Shown: piece by piece, positions 1-9,179 of the stretch
Numbering within the stretch: the first letter of the stretch is position 1
Layout of the letters: the number at the start of each line of letters is the position of its first letter
Assembly (NCBI GenBank): GCA_963210315.1
Contig: OY723249.1
Span: 248,001 to 312,000 of the forward strand
DNA length: 64,000 bases
Source: Rhynchopus euleeides
Taxonomy: Eukaryota; Euglenozoa; Diplonemea; Diplonemida; Diplonemidae
Direction of reading: 5' to 3'
Notes under the pieces: generated by a model
What the model was told of the DNA's origin: nothing
The model's database searches: none
What the model saw: only the letters and a program-made list of their open reading frames with translations
Program-made: the position numbers and the translations under genes

Positions 1-379
1 GGCTCGACACCTGCATCTTTGTGATGACGCACTCGATGGGCAGCGTGACCGGCACCATCGCAAGATCGCTGACGTAGCCCGCAGCAAGATTCGCCGAAGG
101 GGAGAACCCAACGCCGTAGACTCGGAGGTATGCCGCCTGCATCGCCTCGTACACGTAGAAGAATATGAACTTGCACAGCGACACCTGGCACGCCTTATAC
201 TGCACGCCGCTGTACAGCCCCTTGACGCCCACCTCCCGCAGGGTCCCGGCCACCGTGCGCTCGCCCTTGGCATCGGCAGCGAGAAGCGACCGCAGCATAT
301 CCAAAGGGTACAGCGTGGCTGTGCTGAGCAGCCCCCCCGCTGCAGCGGACGTTGCAGACACGAGCAGTGGCGAAGCCAT
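1..379 (-). CDS. Mitochondrial carrier family protein, N-terminal part (runs off the window)
   Basis: Reading from an ATG at 379 towards position 1 gives 126 residues with no stop, so the C-terminal part lies outside the window. Residues 24-31 read YPLDMLRS, which is the carrier signature P-x-D-x-x-R at the end of transmembrane helix 1. A second, weaker signature, LPIECVITKMQ, comes about 90 residues later, the spacing expected between the first two carrier repeats. Family members are six-helix transporters of about 300 residues in the inner mitochondrial or peroxisomal membrane. The wording around YPLD recalls the peroxisomal nucleotide or NAD carriers, but substrate cannot be set from this half. 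A CCCCCCAG acceptor ends 8 nt before the ATG, which supports the start. Confidence 0.75.
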   Translation of the reverse strand, partial: MASPLLVSATSAAAGGLLSTATLYPLDMLRSLLAADAKGERTVAGTLREVGVKGLYSGVQYKACQVSLCKFIFFYVYEAMQAAYLRVYGVGFSPSANLAAGYVSDLAMVPVTLPIECVITKMQVSS

Positions 380-878
380 CGTGGAGCCTGGGGGGTGCAC
401 CGAGGGGGGGGTGGTCCGGCTTGCACCGAGCGCAGGCCCACCGCTCCTGTGGTTGCGGGTGTTGCGAGGCGTGAGGGTGGTTCCAAAAAGGAGCCGGCAT
501 ACGTAAATGTGTTTGTGCAACCGGGTGAGGGCGTGACCCCAAGACAAAAAAGGTGGGGAAAATATGAGCAACAAATATGCACTGTTTTTTTGTGAAGCGC
601 AGCGCGAACGTCCCCAACAACTGAGAGAACAGCTCTGAGGTGTGGTCTGCGAGACGGAAGCCCTGTTCATTGAATACTTGTTGGAGATCTTGGAGTGGAG
701 CCACGGCTCATCAGAGACTGCCAACTGCACTGTCCCTTCAGCTGCGACCCGGCTGGCTGCGCACACGCGGGCCAGATATTGCCTCGCCGAGGTGAAACAG
801 AACATCGCCTCCGTGCTCGACGATCCACAGAAAACAGTGCCAGTCATGGCGAAAGTCGTTGCCAGACCCCTCACGCGG
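380..878. other. Intergenic DNA, no gene recognised
   Basis: About 500 bp lie between the carrier start and the stop of the next minus-strand gene. Several short pyrimidine-rich stretches ending in AG occur on the minus strand, such as around 605-665. They could serve as splice acceptors for the carrier message or for an unseen further exon of the upstream gene. No conserved protein motif was found in any frame. Confidence 0.5.
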
Positions 879-1328
879 CTAGACCCGATGTGCATCTCCC
901 TCTAAAGACGTCACGAGGATGGTGGCAGGGTGTACGCACACACTGCCGACAGATACCAACATGTCCCCTTCGAGGGGAGACCAGTCGACGAGCCGCACCT
1001 GCCGTCCCATGTGGGTCAGGGGACTGCCCTTTAGGGTGCAGAGGGCGCTGATGCAGACCTCGCCTGGGTGGTGGGGGTCGTCTGTCAGGTAGGGGACGCC
1101 TGGCTGAGGCGTTGCAGGCACATGCGGGGCCCGCAGCAGCAGCAGCACTCCGCAGCGCAGCTTCTTGCGGAAAACCACGGTGCCCCGCAGCACCACCGCA
1201 GGGGCCGCTGACATACCACCAGGGGGCATATCGCCGCCTGATGGTGCTGATGCCTCTGCCTTAGCAGGGCTCTGATGAGCCGGCGAGGGCACGGCAGCCG
1301 TGGCGGTGTCCTGCGGTGAGAGAGACAT
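879..1328 (-). CDS. Hypothetical protein, 149 aa
   Basis: The ATG at 1328 is preceded by CAGACAG two bases upstream, as for its neighbours. The first 40 residues are rich in Ser, Pro, Ala and Gly and probably disordered. From about residue 44 the chain becomes globular, beginning VVLRGTVVFRKKLRCGVLLL and later containing VRLVDWSPLEGDMLVS. The alternation of short hydrophobic strands would suit a small beta-barrel such as an OB fold, but this is only an impression. A GTATCT just after GDML could be an intron donor, in which case the last 19 residues and the stop at 879 would be read-through. I do not recognise the protein; a conserved partner in a related genome would settle its extent. Confidence 0.45.
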   Translation of the reverse strand: MSLSPQDTATAAVPSPAHQSPAKAEASAPSGGDMPPGGMSAAPAVVLRGTVVFRKKLRCGVLLLLRAPHVPATPQPGVPYLTDDPHHPGEVCISALCTLKGSPLTHMGRQVRLVDWSPLEGDMLVSVGSVCVHPATILVTSLEGDAHRV

Positions 1329-1537
1329 GTCTGTCTGCCCTAAGGGCACTTTCTGAGGCAGGCGGGTGACAGAGGCCAAGAGGGCCAGGGGATGTTGAGG
1401 GAGCTGTCGGATTTCTACATCGGCCCCTGATAGAGTGCACGAGAGAGGAGAGAGAGCGCCCCTGCCTGTGCTGTGGTTCTGAACAAGGCAGAGTGGGGGG
1501 GGAGTGGCTACGTATATAGGGCAGAGGGAAGACTCAC

Positions 1538-1557
1538 GTGTGTGTGTGTGTGTGTGT
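1538..1557. repeat. (GT)n microsatellite
   Basis: Ten GT units run without interruption. G-rich low-complexity sequence with long G runs follows at about 1680-1800. Both lie upstream of the small hypothetical gene. Confidence 0.9.
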
Positions 1558-1933
1558 GGGCGTATGTTGCAGGAGACGTGCTGGTGTGAAACTCGGGCAA
1601 ATGGGGTGGGTGTGAGGAGAGGGGGGGTTCGGGGAAGGCGGCCTCGAGATTTGGAAGGCTGGACATGCATAGATGTGCGCCTGAGGGGTGGGGGGTGGGG
1701 GGGGGGGCAAAAAGAAGCAAATCACGGATGCACACGCATGAGAGCACGGATGGACACGAAGGGAGGGTGGGGTGGGGTGGGGTGGGGGGGGAACTGGCAC
1801 AGGGGGTGTCAGTTCCCTCCCCCAGCTCGCCCACGAGTTAACAGGGGTGTGGCACGACGGCACAGCCGCAGGTGGGATCAAGCCAGGTTCCGGCCTGCTG
1901 CGTGTGCCGGTTCGTGATGTTCGTTTTTTTTTG

Positions 1934-2047
1934 TTACGCACACGACTTTCGCGCGGAAAGTGTCATTCAGCTCTGCCAAACGTGCTCTACACACCACCCC
2001 CTTCATCAGGCAAGTAGGTTTGTAAGTGTGTGTGGAAGCGTCAACGC
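1934..2047 (+). repeat. 114-bp dispersed repeat, copy A
   Basis: The stretch begins TTACGCACACGAC and ends GGAAGCGTCAACGC. It matches 4459-4572 over its full 114 bp with only a few substitutions. This copy lies just outside the left end of the 5.6 kb element; the other lies inside a nested element. Its end, GGAAGCGTCAACGC, recurs in shorter form at 44913-44930, beside the stop codon of the Cys-rich secreted gene, and at about 27358-27374 in reverse complement. No coding potential or TIR is evident. It may be a decayed small element or a recurrent intergenic signal. Confidence 0.75.
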
Positions 2048-3299
2048 ACCAAACGAAGTATCAACCATACATGGAGTACGGCCTGACTCAGGCGTGGAGG
2101 GCCTGACTTCCCCTTGAGCTTCCCCTGACTTTAAAAGTCAGGCCAATTTTCAGAAATTTCGCCTGAGTCAGGGGAAACTCAGGGGAAAATCCAGGGATTT
2201 TTTGCGTGTGGATTCACGACTCACTGACGGCAATTCTTCATGGATTCACCCCCACACGAAGGCAAGTGCTGATGCATCGAGAGAAAAAGAACCTATGAGG
2301 AGTGTCTTGCCCCGACCCATGTGCCCACCTGTGCCTCGGTGATGGAGCTGGACGGTCTGCTGCGGAAGGACCCGGAGCAGCTGCGCGAGTGAAATCCCAT
2401 AAGCGTATGGTACAACTTTCATTTGCCCATATGTGTATGGTTACCGACACCATACGTATATGGGCAAAAAAGTTTTTTGTAACCATACGTAGTAACGTAA
2501 TGCCATTTTTGGTTGGAAAACTGGATTTTTCAGCCAGGTCCAGTCCCTACTCACCTGGACCCCACTTTCACCCCAATTGGAAATCTCCTGACTGGCACCT
2601 GGACCCCACTTCCACACAAACCCACTGACTCCACTGATCTTGCACAGGCCAGAGAACCAAATTCCAAGTCCAGGGAAACTTCTCCTGAATTGTCAACCAA
2701 GTTGGGGTAATACCGCCTGGTCGAATTCACACCATCTCAAACCATTTCACAAAATTTCACAAAAAATAGCAAAATTTCGCGGTGCAAAATTTGTGAATTT
2801 TTGTGAATTTTTGCGACTTCTGCGACTTTTTGTGACTTTTTGCGACTTTCTGCGCCTTCTTGCGTTTTGGGCGGTGCTGGCACTTGGGCACTAATGGCGG
2901 ATGCAGTGGTTTGGGTTTCTGGAAAAAGGGTGGTGGACGTGATGCCCAACTCCTCCTGAAGGTACGCATTGTATCTGCTGCGCCAGCTGGGGAAACACGG
3001 CCCGGGGCCGTGCCACCCTGCAGCCACTGCAGGAAGTGCTGCCTCAGGGTTCCTCGGCAGTGGACCAACGCACATTGGCCGTGTGTGTCAGCGTCCGTCT
3101 TGGATCTCACAACGGTCACGCCATCTCCCACCCCTGAGGTCGCTGCTCTAACGAAGGTGCGCGGCACAGGTCGTGGAGGTCCACGAAACGGCAAGCAGTG
3201 GCGAACTGCAAGGCAAATCCTTGCCCTGGGGTGTATGGGACCTACCCTACCCCCCTTGGTGCTGGGGACAGAGGGGGGGTACCCGACCCCCTTCGGGTC

Positions 3300-3478
3300 T
3301 CAAACCATTTCACAAAAAATCGCAAAAAATAGCAAAGCGTCACAAAAAATATCAGGCTTCGCAAAAAATCACACGCTCTCAAACCATTTCACAAAAAATC
3401 GCACAATCGCGAACCATTTCACAAAAAATCACAAAAAATAGCACAATTGGAAACCATTTCACAAAAAATCGCAAAAAA
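3300..3478 (+). repeat. Tandem A-rich repeats, CATTTCACAAAAAATCGC type
   Basis: At least four imperfect copies of a unit close to AACCATTTCACAAAAAATCG occur in a row just left of the nested TIR element. Related sequence occurs in the same orientation at 2745-2800 and in inverted form at 5905-5965. These flank the central region of the Mutator-like element and look like subterminal repeats of a further, decayed insertion. Confidence 0.7.
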
Positions 3479-5531
3479 TATTATTATTCATACATTGGGC
3501 GTTATTCCGTTACCAGTAACGGTAATAACGTTATTTTTGCGTTATTTTTTGACCCCAAAAAAGGCAGCATTTCCCGGTGAATCTGACCCGAAACTCGGGT
3601 CCCTACCCCCCCTAAAAGAATTTTCTTGGGTAAAATATCACTCCAGGGGGCCAATCCGTGATGTCAAAAAATTGGAAAACGTTTTCTCCTAAAATAACGC
3701 GTTATTTTTCCGTTATTTTCATGAAAACTTGCGTTATTCGGACAATTTTGCGGGCGGATGGTGTAGTTTTTGGTGGAGATGGCTCCAGAATACCCCCCTG
3801 GGACCATTTTTTGGATAATAACGCACGGACATGTCGAGTTTCGTGAAAAAATCATGTTTTTTGGCTTTTTCAAGGCAAATACTGCAGAAACCCCTGCAAC
3901 CTTGCAGCATCCAATGTTCCTGGAGTGAAATTTGGAGTGAAAATCACTCCAAAATCACTCAGTGTGGACGCAGAAGTGAATCCTTCAGGAATACACCCGC
4001 ACACCTCACATTGGCGGTGTATAAACCACCTGATATTTTTACTCGTTACGAGCGACGAAGTAGCGCGAAGTAGCGACGTGCCCATTTTTTCCCGGTCCGT
4101 TCTAAAATAGTTACGTTCCAAAAGTCCGTTACTGGTGCTGTCAAAGACGCTTCGCACAATATACGCACGAACTACCCAAAGTACGCTCGGGCTACGCACG
4201 AAGTACGCAGGAACTACACAATTTGAACTTTCTTGCACCCCCCAGTCATTATTTGCACGCACTCCAGGTCCCATATTTGCACCAGTGCAAATATGAGACC
4301 TGGAGTGCAAATATGAGGAATTTCCGAGTTCGTCGTGATGTGCAAAACATGACTGGGTTGTGCAAGAAACCATCATCTGCACCCCGTATCGGCCTCAATT
4401 GCACCCTCGTGCAGGTAAAAAAAGGCCTCGGGCCTCCGGCCCTCGGACCGTTTTTTAATTACGCACACGACCTTCGCGCGGAAAGTGTCATTCAGCCCTG
4501 CCAAACGTGCTCTACACACCACCCCCTTCATCAGGCAAGTGGGTTTGTAAGGGTGTGTGGAAGCGTCAACGCTCGGGTGCAGGAAATTTACATTTTGGTC
4601 GCAAATGGCGTTACACATGCACTATGCACAACGTGTGCACGATTTCGGCAGAACTACGCACAACCAACGCAATTTGGACCTTTCAACAACACCATTCACG
4701 GTACTTCGATTTTGGGTGGGAAAGATGGGGCAAGGAAGTGGCAAAAACTGCGAAGAAGGTCGAAAATTTTCACATTTTCATCAGAAACCATATTCAACGG
4801 ATTCCAATTTTCGGGTGAAATCAAGCAGGTTGGCACAATGGCTCATGTTCACCCAAAAATGCACCTACCAAACCTCTTTTGCTTGATTTTTGGGACGGCA
4901 TGGGTGATCCAGAGGCCAAAAATCACGATTTTTTCACCAATTCCTTCGACAACGGACAGTTCCAGACCACAAGGACCACATTTTGGGGTCAGAATTTTCT
5001 CGGTCAAAAAATTCGAAAAATCTGAAATCTCTCGGAATTTTGAGCATTTTTTGAGATTGGCATGCCCATTTTAGACCCTTTGCGTGGCTCTAAACCCAAA
5101 AATTTGCTCGAAAATGGCCTCAAATAGCCTAAAACAGCCCATTCTGGCCACCCCGAAAAAAAAATTCGAAAAGGGTCCCCCTATAGAAGTTGCCCAAAAA
5201 TACCGAAAATAACGCGGTATTACCGGTAATAACGGTAATAACGTTACCGATAACGTTATTACCGTTACTGATAACGGTATTACCGTTACCGATAACGGTA
5301 ATAACGGTAATAACGTTACCGATAACGTTATTACCGTTCCTGATAACGGTAATAACGGTATTACCGTTATCGATAACGGTATAACGCGGAAAAATAACGT
5401 TACCGATTTTCGGATAACGTTATTCGGCCGTTCTGGAACGTTATTAACGGTAAGTTATTTTACCGAAAAAATAACGGTATTACCGTTACTGGTAACGCAA
5501 TAACGCCCGATGTATGATTATTATTATTATT
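3479..5531. mobile_element. Nested TIR element with GTAACGGTAATAACG-type arms
   Basis: The left arm (3479-3550) reads TTATTATTCATACATTGGGC and continues as ATTCCGTTACCAGTAACGG. The right arm (about 5460-5531) is its inverted counterpart, ending in ATGTATGATTATTATTATTA. The right side carries an expanded array of GGTAATAACG and GATAACGTTATTACCG units over 5205-5515. The core holds copy B of the 114-bp dispersed repeat and direct repeats around GACCTGGAGTGCAAATATGA at 4260-4320. No convincing gene was found. It sits inside the Mutator-like element, making a third level of nesting. Confidence 0.7.
4459..4572 (+). repeat. 114-bp dispersed repeat, copy B
   Basis: Near-identical partner of 1934-2047, in the same orientation and located inside the nested element at 3479-5531. 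Differences by eye are a handful of single-base changes. Confidence 0.75.
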
Positions 5532-5540
5532 AAAGTTGGA

Positions 5541-5810
5541 TTAGCGTGCCGGCACCGCGCCTCGGCGAGGGAACCGTACCCGCTGTCCTGTATATTAACC
5601 TATGTCACGCCGCTAGGGCGTGATCGCCTCCTCGGTAAAGGAAAAGGAGGTCTGAACGAGGCACTCTGCGCCTGTAGCCCGGTTGTGAGCCGGGATACGA
5701 CGGCGGCCTTCAGAAAGAAAGAAAGGGAAGAGACGTATATGTTTTTGCTTTTAGGGCAGAGCTTTGGGGCTTGGCGGCCGCGCGAAGGGCGCGGTCTCCA
5801 AGGCCTCTTA
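5541..5810 (+). other. GC-rich segment with five successive hairpins (possible structured RNA)
   Basis: Five strong stems follow one another: CCTC/GAGG at 5560-5570; TCACGCC/GGCGTGA at 5605-5623; CCTCCT/AGGAGG at 5627-5650; GTA-CCCGG/CCGGG-TAC at 5674-5698; and CCGCGC/GCGCGG at 5778-5794, inside a wider CTTGG/CCAAG stem (5770-5802). The GC content contrasts with the AT-rich DNA on both sides. This could be a transcribed structured RNA or a captured RNA-gene fragment. No known RNA family was recognised, and strand is a guess. Confidence 0.3.
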
Positions 5811-7722
5811 GCCGACACAGTTTTCTTTGGCACTCGGCGTGTGGAGAGCCAGGCAGCGACAGGGTTGCCGTCGCATCTTCGCTTAATTTGATGAACACAC
5901 GGTTTGCAAAAAATAGCAGCGCGGTTTTTGTGAATTTTTGTGAATTTTTGGTGCGTTGTTCTTCGTTTTTGGGAGACGCTGTGAATTCGCCAAGGCGGTA
6001 TTACCCCAACCAAGCCAGTTTTCCAAGTTCTGTGACACCTTTCGGTCTCAGCTGGAGGTTCCAAGTTCTGGTGGATTTCAACCAAGTGTTGGCCAGTCCA
6101 CCAAAACTCTGGAACTTTTCAGAACTTTTTCATTGACTGAAAGTCCACCAGAACTTGAGAAATCTCAGTTTGATTGAAAATCCATCAGAACACTGCCTGA
6201 GGCCAGAATTTTGGTACTGACTGAAAAGTCCAGGATTGAGTGAAGATCCAGCAGAAATTTGGAATTTTTGGCTTTGGGCTGAAAAGTCCTGTGAAGCCTG
6301 AAATTCTGAGTTTTGGCTGGAAATCCACTGAAAATCTGGAAATTTTGGCTTCTGGGTGGAAATCCAGTGGAAGTCAGAAAATTCCTGAAAAAATGGCCAA
6401 ACTCTTGTCGGGAAACATTTTTGCCCATATACGTATGGTGTTGGTAACCATACACATATGGGAAAGTAAAGTTTTTTGTAACCATACGTAATCCTGTAAC
6501 CATACGTATATGGGCATAAAAACTTTGTACCCATACGTATATGGGCATTGCCTCCAGCTGCGCACTGCCCTGGACACGGCGTTGACAACCTGGAAGGCTG
6601 CGTTTGACTTGCTCCATGCTTGTTCAGACCACACCCGCAACCTCTCCTGCCAACTCGCCAAGATGGTCCGGGAGTGCACGAAGGCCAGCACGGTGGTGCC
6701 AGCTGCGGTTCTTCGGGAGGCGTGGGAGACGTACGCCTGCCGCCAGGTGTTCGAGTCCGTGTGGGTGACGTCCCCGAATGTCCTGGCGGCCAGGAAATCG
6801 GCCAAGCTCCCCATCCCCAGTGTTGCCTCGTTGAGTGAGCTGTGGAAGAAGGGGCTCTGCAACGCGACTGTGGCGAAGGAGCTGGAGGAGTACCTGAACA
6901 CCTCACCGGATGATCTTAACAAGTGGTCACCGGTGGAGAATTGGACATGGAGATTATCCAAACAGCAACAGCAAACAAAGAAAAAGGCAATCGAGAAGAA
7001 GCCGTGCACCCCTCTTGCGTGCGAAAAATATGCCGCAGCGCCGGGTTTGTGAAGCTTTGCTGGTTGCACGTTTACTCCGACGGTCAATACATTCGACGCA
7101 TCGAAGCCGTGCAAATCAGGCATCCCTGCTGCTGAACTCATCGAGTGCCTCGATCATCACAACAGCCCAGCAGACTTGACCAAATGGGATGTTTTGGGAA
7201 TAGCGACCTCCAGCTTGGTGTACAGGACGACCAGGCCGTGGCGTGCACACTTTTTGAAAGGAGTGGGAAGGGTGGTGGGTGTGGGGGTGGATTCTTTTGA
7301 AAAAAAAACCCCATTGAAAATTCCTGCTGCCTCACCCCCTGAACCCCAAGCACCTCATTTCTGTAAGTACTTGCTTCGCCAGCCGCAACTCACACCACAC
7401 AGCACTCACCATGCCACCACCCCGTCAGGTTCTCACATCACAGGGTTGGGAACACTCCAAGGAATATCAGGGGAAAGTCAAGAAAGAGTCAGGCCAAAAA
7501 TTTTGCCTGACTGGCCTGAGTTTCCCCTGAGTTTCCCCTGACTACATTTTTTTCCGCCTGAGTTTCCCCTGACTTTTGCGTTTGCTTGACTCAGCCTGAG
7601 TTTCCCCTGACTTCGCCTGACTAGGTCAAAAGTCAGGGGAAACTCGGGGGAAACTCGGGGGAAACTCAGGGGAAACTCAGGCGGCCAGCGGGGCCCCGAA
7701 ATCTTGCCTGACTCAGGCCGTA

Positions 7723-7914
7723 CGGGATGTATGATCAACAGTAGAGAAAGAGCGGCAGAGTTGAAGTGACACTTTTGTGATGCGCGCGCGCTCTGTGTGA
7801 ATACAGCCGGGGCCCTCTGCACAGTCCACCACAGGCATCACATTGAGCCGTAACAAGGACCGTTTGGGTTTCAGCGACGCGGCAGGCGGGGCTCACCTTG
7901 GCCCTTTTGGCTGA
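7723..7914. other. Short spacer right of the 5.6 kb element
   Basis: No gene or repeat was recognised between the element's right TA and the possible exon at 7915. Confidence 0.4.
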
Positions 7915-8229
7915 TGGGACGTGCTGGAATATCGAAGAGATAAGGCTGTTGTTTGTGCACCAAAACCGGGCAAAACAAAAGCAACTCCGCGGCCTGATGA
8001 GTACGTTGAATTTGTTGCCCAAGCGCTGCCTGCTATCTTTTTGACACTGGCAGGTGAGCCCTGTTGCAGTAAGAAAAAAACCAAGAATCTCCCGGACACC
8101 CTTCGATACCCCTTTTCCTCAACCACCAACCACTAACCCAAAAACAGGCTGCAAGTCAATGTGCCTCCTGGGCAAAGGTTCTCTCTACGGCTATCTGATC
8201 CTCCGCGCATCATGGGGATGGCAGAATTG
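7915..8229 (+). CDS. Possible spliced plus-strand gene fragment
   Basis: A frame open from 7915 encodes RPDEYVEFVAQALPAIFLTL and is followed by an intron-like stretch at 8054-8147. That stretch starts GTGAGC and ends CACTAACCCAAAAACAG, so it has both a branch-point-like CTAAC and an acceptor. Joining across it gives a frame reading GCKSMCLLGKGSLYGYLI and then a stop near 8229. In another frame just downstream the text GDGRIEIFNKSDNSSFVF looks like the end of an FHA domain, so this may be a damaged gene. It would be the only host gene on the plus strand. There is no ATG at the left end, so the true start is unknown. Confidence 0.25.
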
Positions 8230-9179
8230 AGATTTTCAACAAGTCGGACAATAGCTCCTTTGTCTTTATGGATGGTGTCGCTGCCGCCTGCAACGCCAAA
8301 AAAAATAGCAACTAGAACAAGAGCCAGAGAAGGTGCGCGTCAGGTGCGCGCTTCCTGTAAACGGAAAGTGTGCGTGGGAATAAGCAGCACTGCAGGCAGA
8401 TCCCTCTAAACAAAGCGCCGAAACGTTCTGTCCTCCACCCGCCAGGGAGAGAGGGTAAGGAGACAAAGAAGCACGTGGCACTCCGGATCGCTTCATTGGT
8501 GAAGAGCACCGGAGGGGGGTAGCTCTGTCGGTGGATGGCATGTTCGGTTCTCCGAAGACTGTGCCGTCGATTCGCTGCAAATCTGGCCTGAGCGGGTGGG
8601 TATGGGCTGGGCACAGGGCAGACGGGACGAACAATGCGTGTCTTGCGAAGGAATGAGCGAGGCAGTGTGGGGGAACAAGAGAGGGAGAAGGAGTCGTAGT
8701 GGCCGTGGTGTTGGTAGGGAGATGGCCACGTACGCACGAACCGCAAACAACTTGCACTGCACGCATTGGAGAGAAGATGCTGAGAAACGGGATCACCGGT
8801 ACCATCCTGTTATCGGCACAAATGACAAAGTCACCTGCCAGCAGAGTGGGGAGGGGTTGCTGGGCGCGCAACCCGCTCTGAGGGCAGTGTGCGTGCATTA
8901 AAAAACAACATGGCAGAGCAACCCCAGCAGGCTGGCCCGCGGGTTGAAACGCCACGTCTCGGAAAGGACCAAATGAAAGAACAAACAGACACTAAAGAAA
9001 CAAGCAGAGTGGGAGGGCATGGCGGCGGAAGCATCTCTGTGGCCCAGGATGGCCCGCCACAGGCAAGGAAACCGCAACGCTGAACCACCACAACACAGGG
9101 GCGTGTTGTGCACTTCGATTTATTTGCACCCTTTGCGTGATAAGAGCTCTCACATTCCGAGTGGCGTGTTGAGCGCACC
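8230..9179. other. Intergenic DNA, no gene recognised
   Basis: About 950 bp. Open frames here show no conserved motif or protein-like composition, apart from the FHA-like text at 8210-8310 described with the previous feature. No TIR or tandem repeat was noted. Confidence 0.5.

Larger units (their letters stand above)
2387..6554. mobile_element. Mutator-like (9-bp target duplication) nested TIR element
   Basis: The element is bounded by a perfect 9-bp direct repeat, CAGCTGCGC, at 2378-2386 and 6555-6563. Its ends form an imperfect TIR of about 60 bp; both begin with GAG and contain CCCATA, CGTATGG and GCCCATAT-GTATGGTTAC blocks (left 2387-2450, right 6495-6554). A 9-bp duplication with long TIRs is the hallmark of Mutator-like elements. 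The interior has degenerate subterminal repeats of CTGG-AAATCC type (2500-2720, 6050-6390), a nested TIR element and a hairpin-rich GC segment. No transposase was recognised, so it is probably non-autonomous. Confidence 0.75.
2273..7257 (+). pseudogene. Element-borne gene split by a Mutator-like insertion
   Basis: A reading frame at 2273-2386 (containing ASVMELDGLLRKDPEQLR) ends at the nested insertion. The same frame resumes exactly after the second copy of the 9-bp target duplication, at 6564, and continues to a stop at 7050-7052 through TALDTALTTWKAAFDLLH and ELWKKGLCNATVAKELEEYL. The phase matches when one target copy is removed, so the two parts were one exon. A third coding-like stretch lies at about 7060-7257 in another frame (AAELIECLDHHNSPADLTKW), probably a further exon. 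It resembles the end of the previous part (ELEEYLNTSPDDLNKW), suggesting an internal repeat. The protein is unknown; position suggests a transposition protein. The insertion makes this copy non-functional. Confidence 0.6.
2079..7720. mobile_element. 5.6 kb TA-flanked TIR element carrying a plus-strand gene
   Basis: The outer ends are exact inverted repeats: TACGGCCTGACTCAGGC at 2077-2093 and its reverse complement at 7706-7722. The TA at 2077-2078 and at 7721-7722 fits a TA target duplication, as in Tc1/mariner-like and related elements. Subterminal DNA on both sides (2095-2200 and 7450-7705) is filled with copies of CAGGGGAAACTC in both orientations, a typical array of transposase-binding repeats. 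Inside are fragments of one plus-strand gene interrupted by a 4.2 kb Mutator-like insertion. The superfamily cannot be named because no catalytic DDE motif was recognised. Confidence 0.75.

Noticed and set aside
4223..5074. 283-codon plus-strand open frame in the nested element
   Set aside because: It runs through copy B of the 114-bp non-coding repeat and several short direct repeats; no domain or homologous frame was seen.
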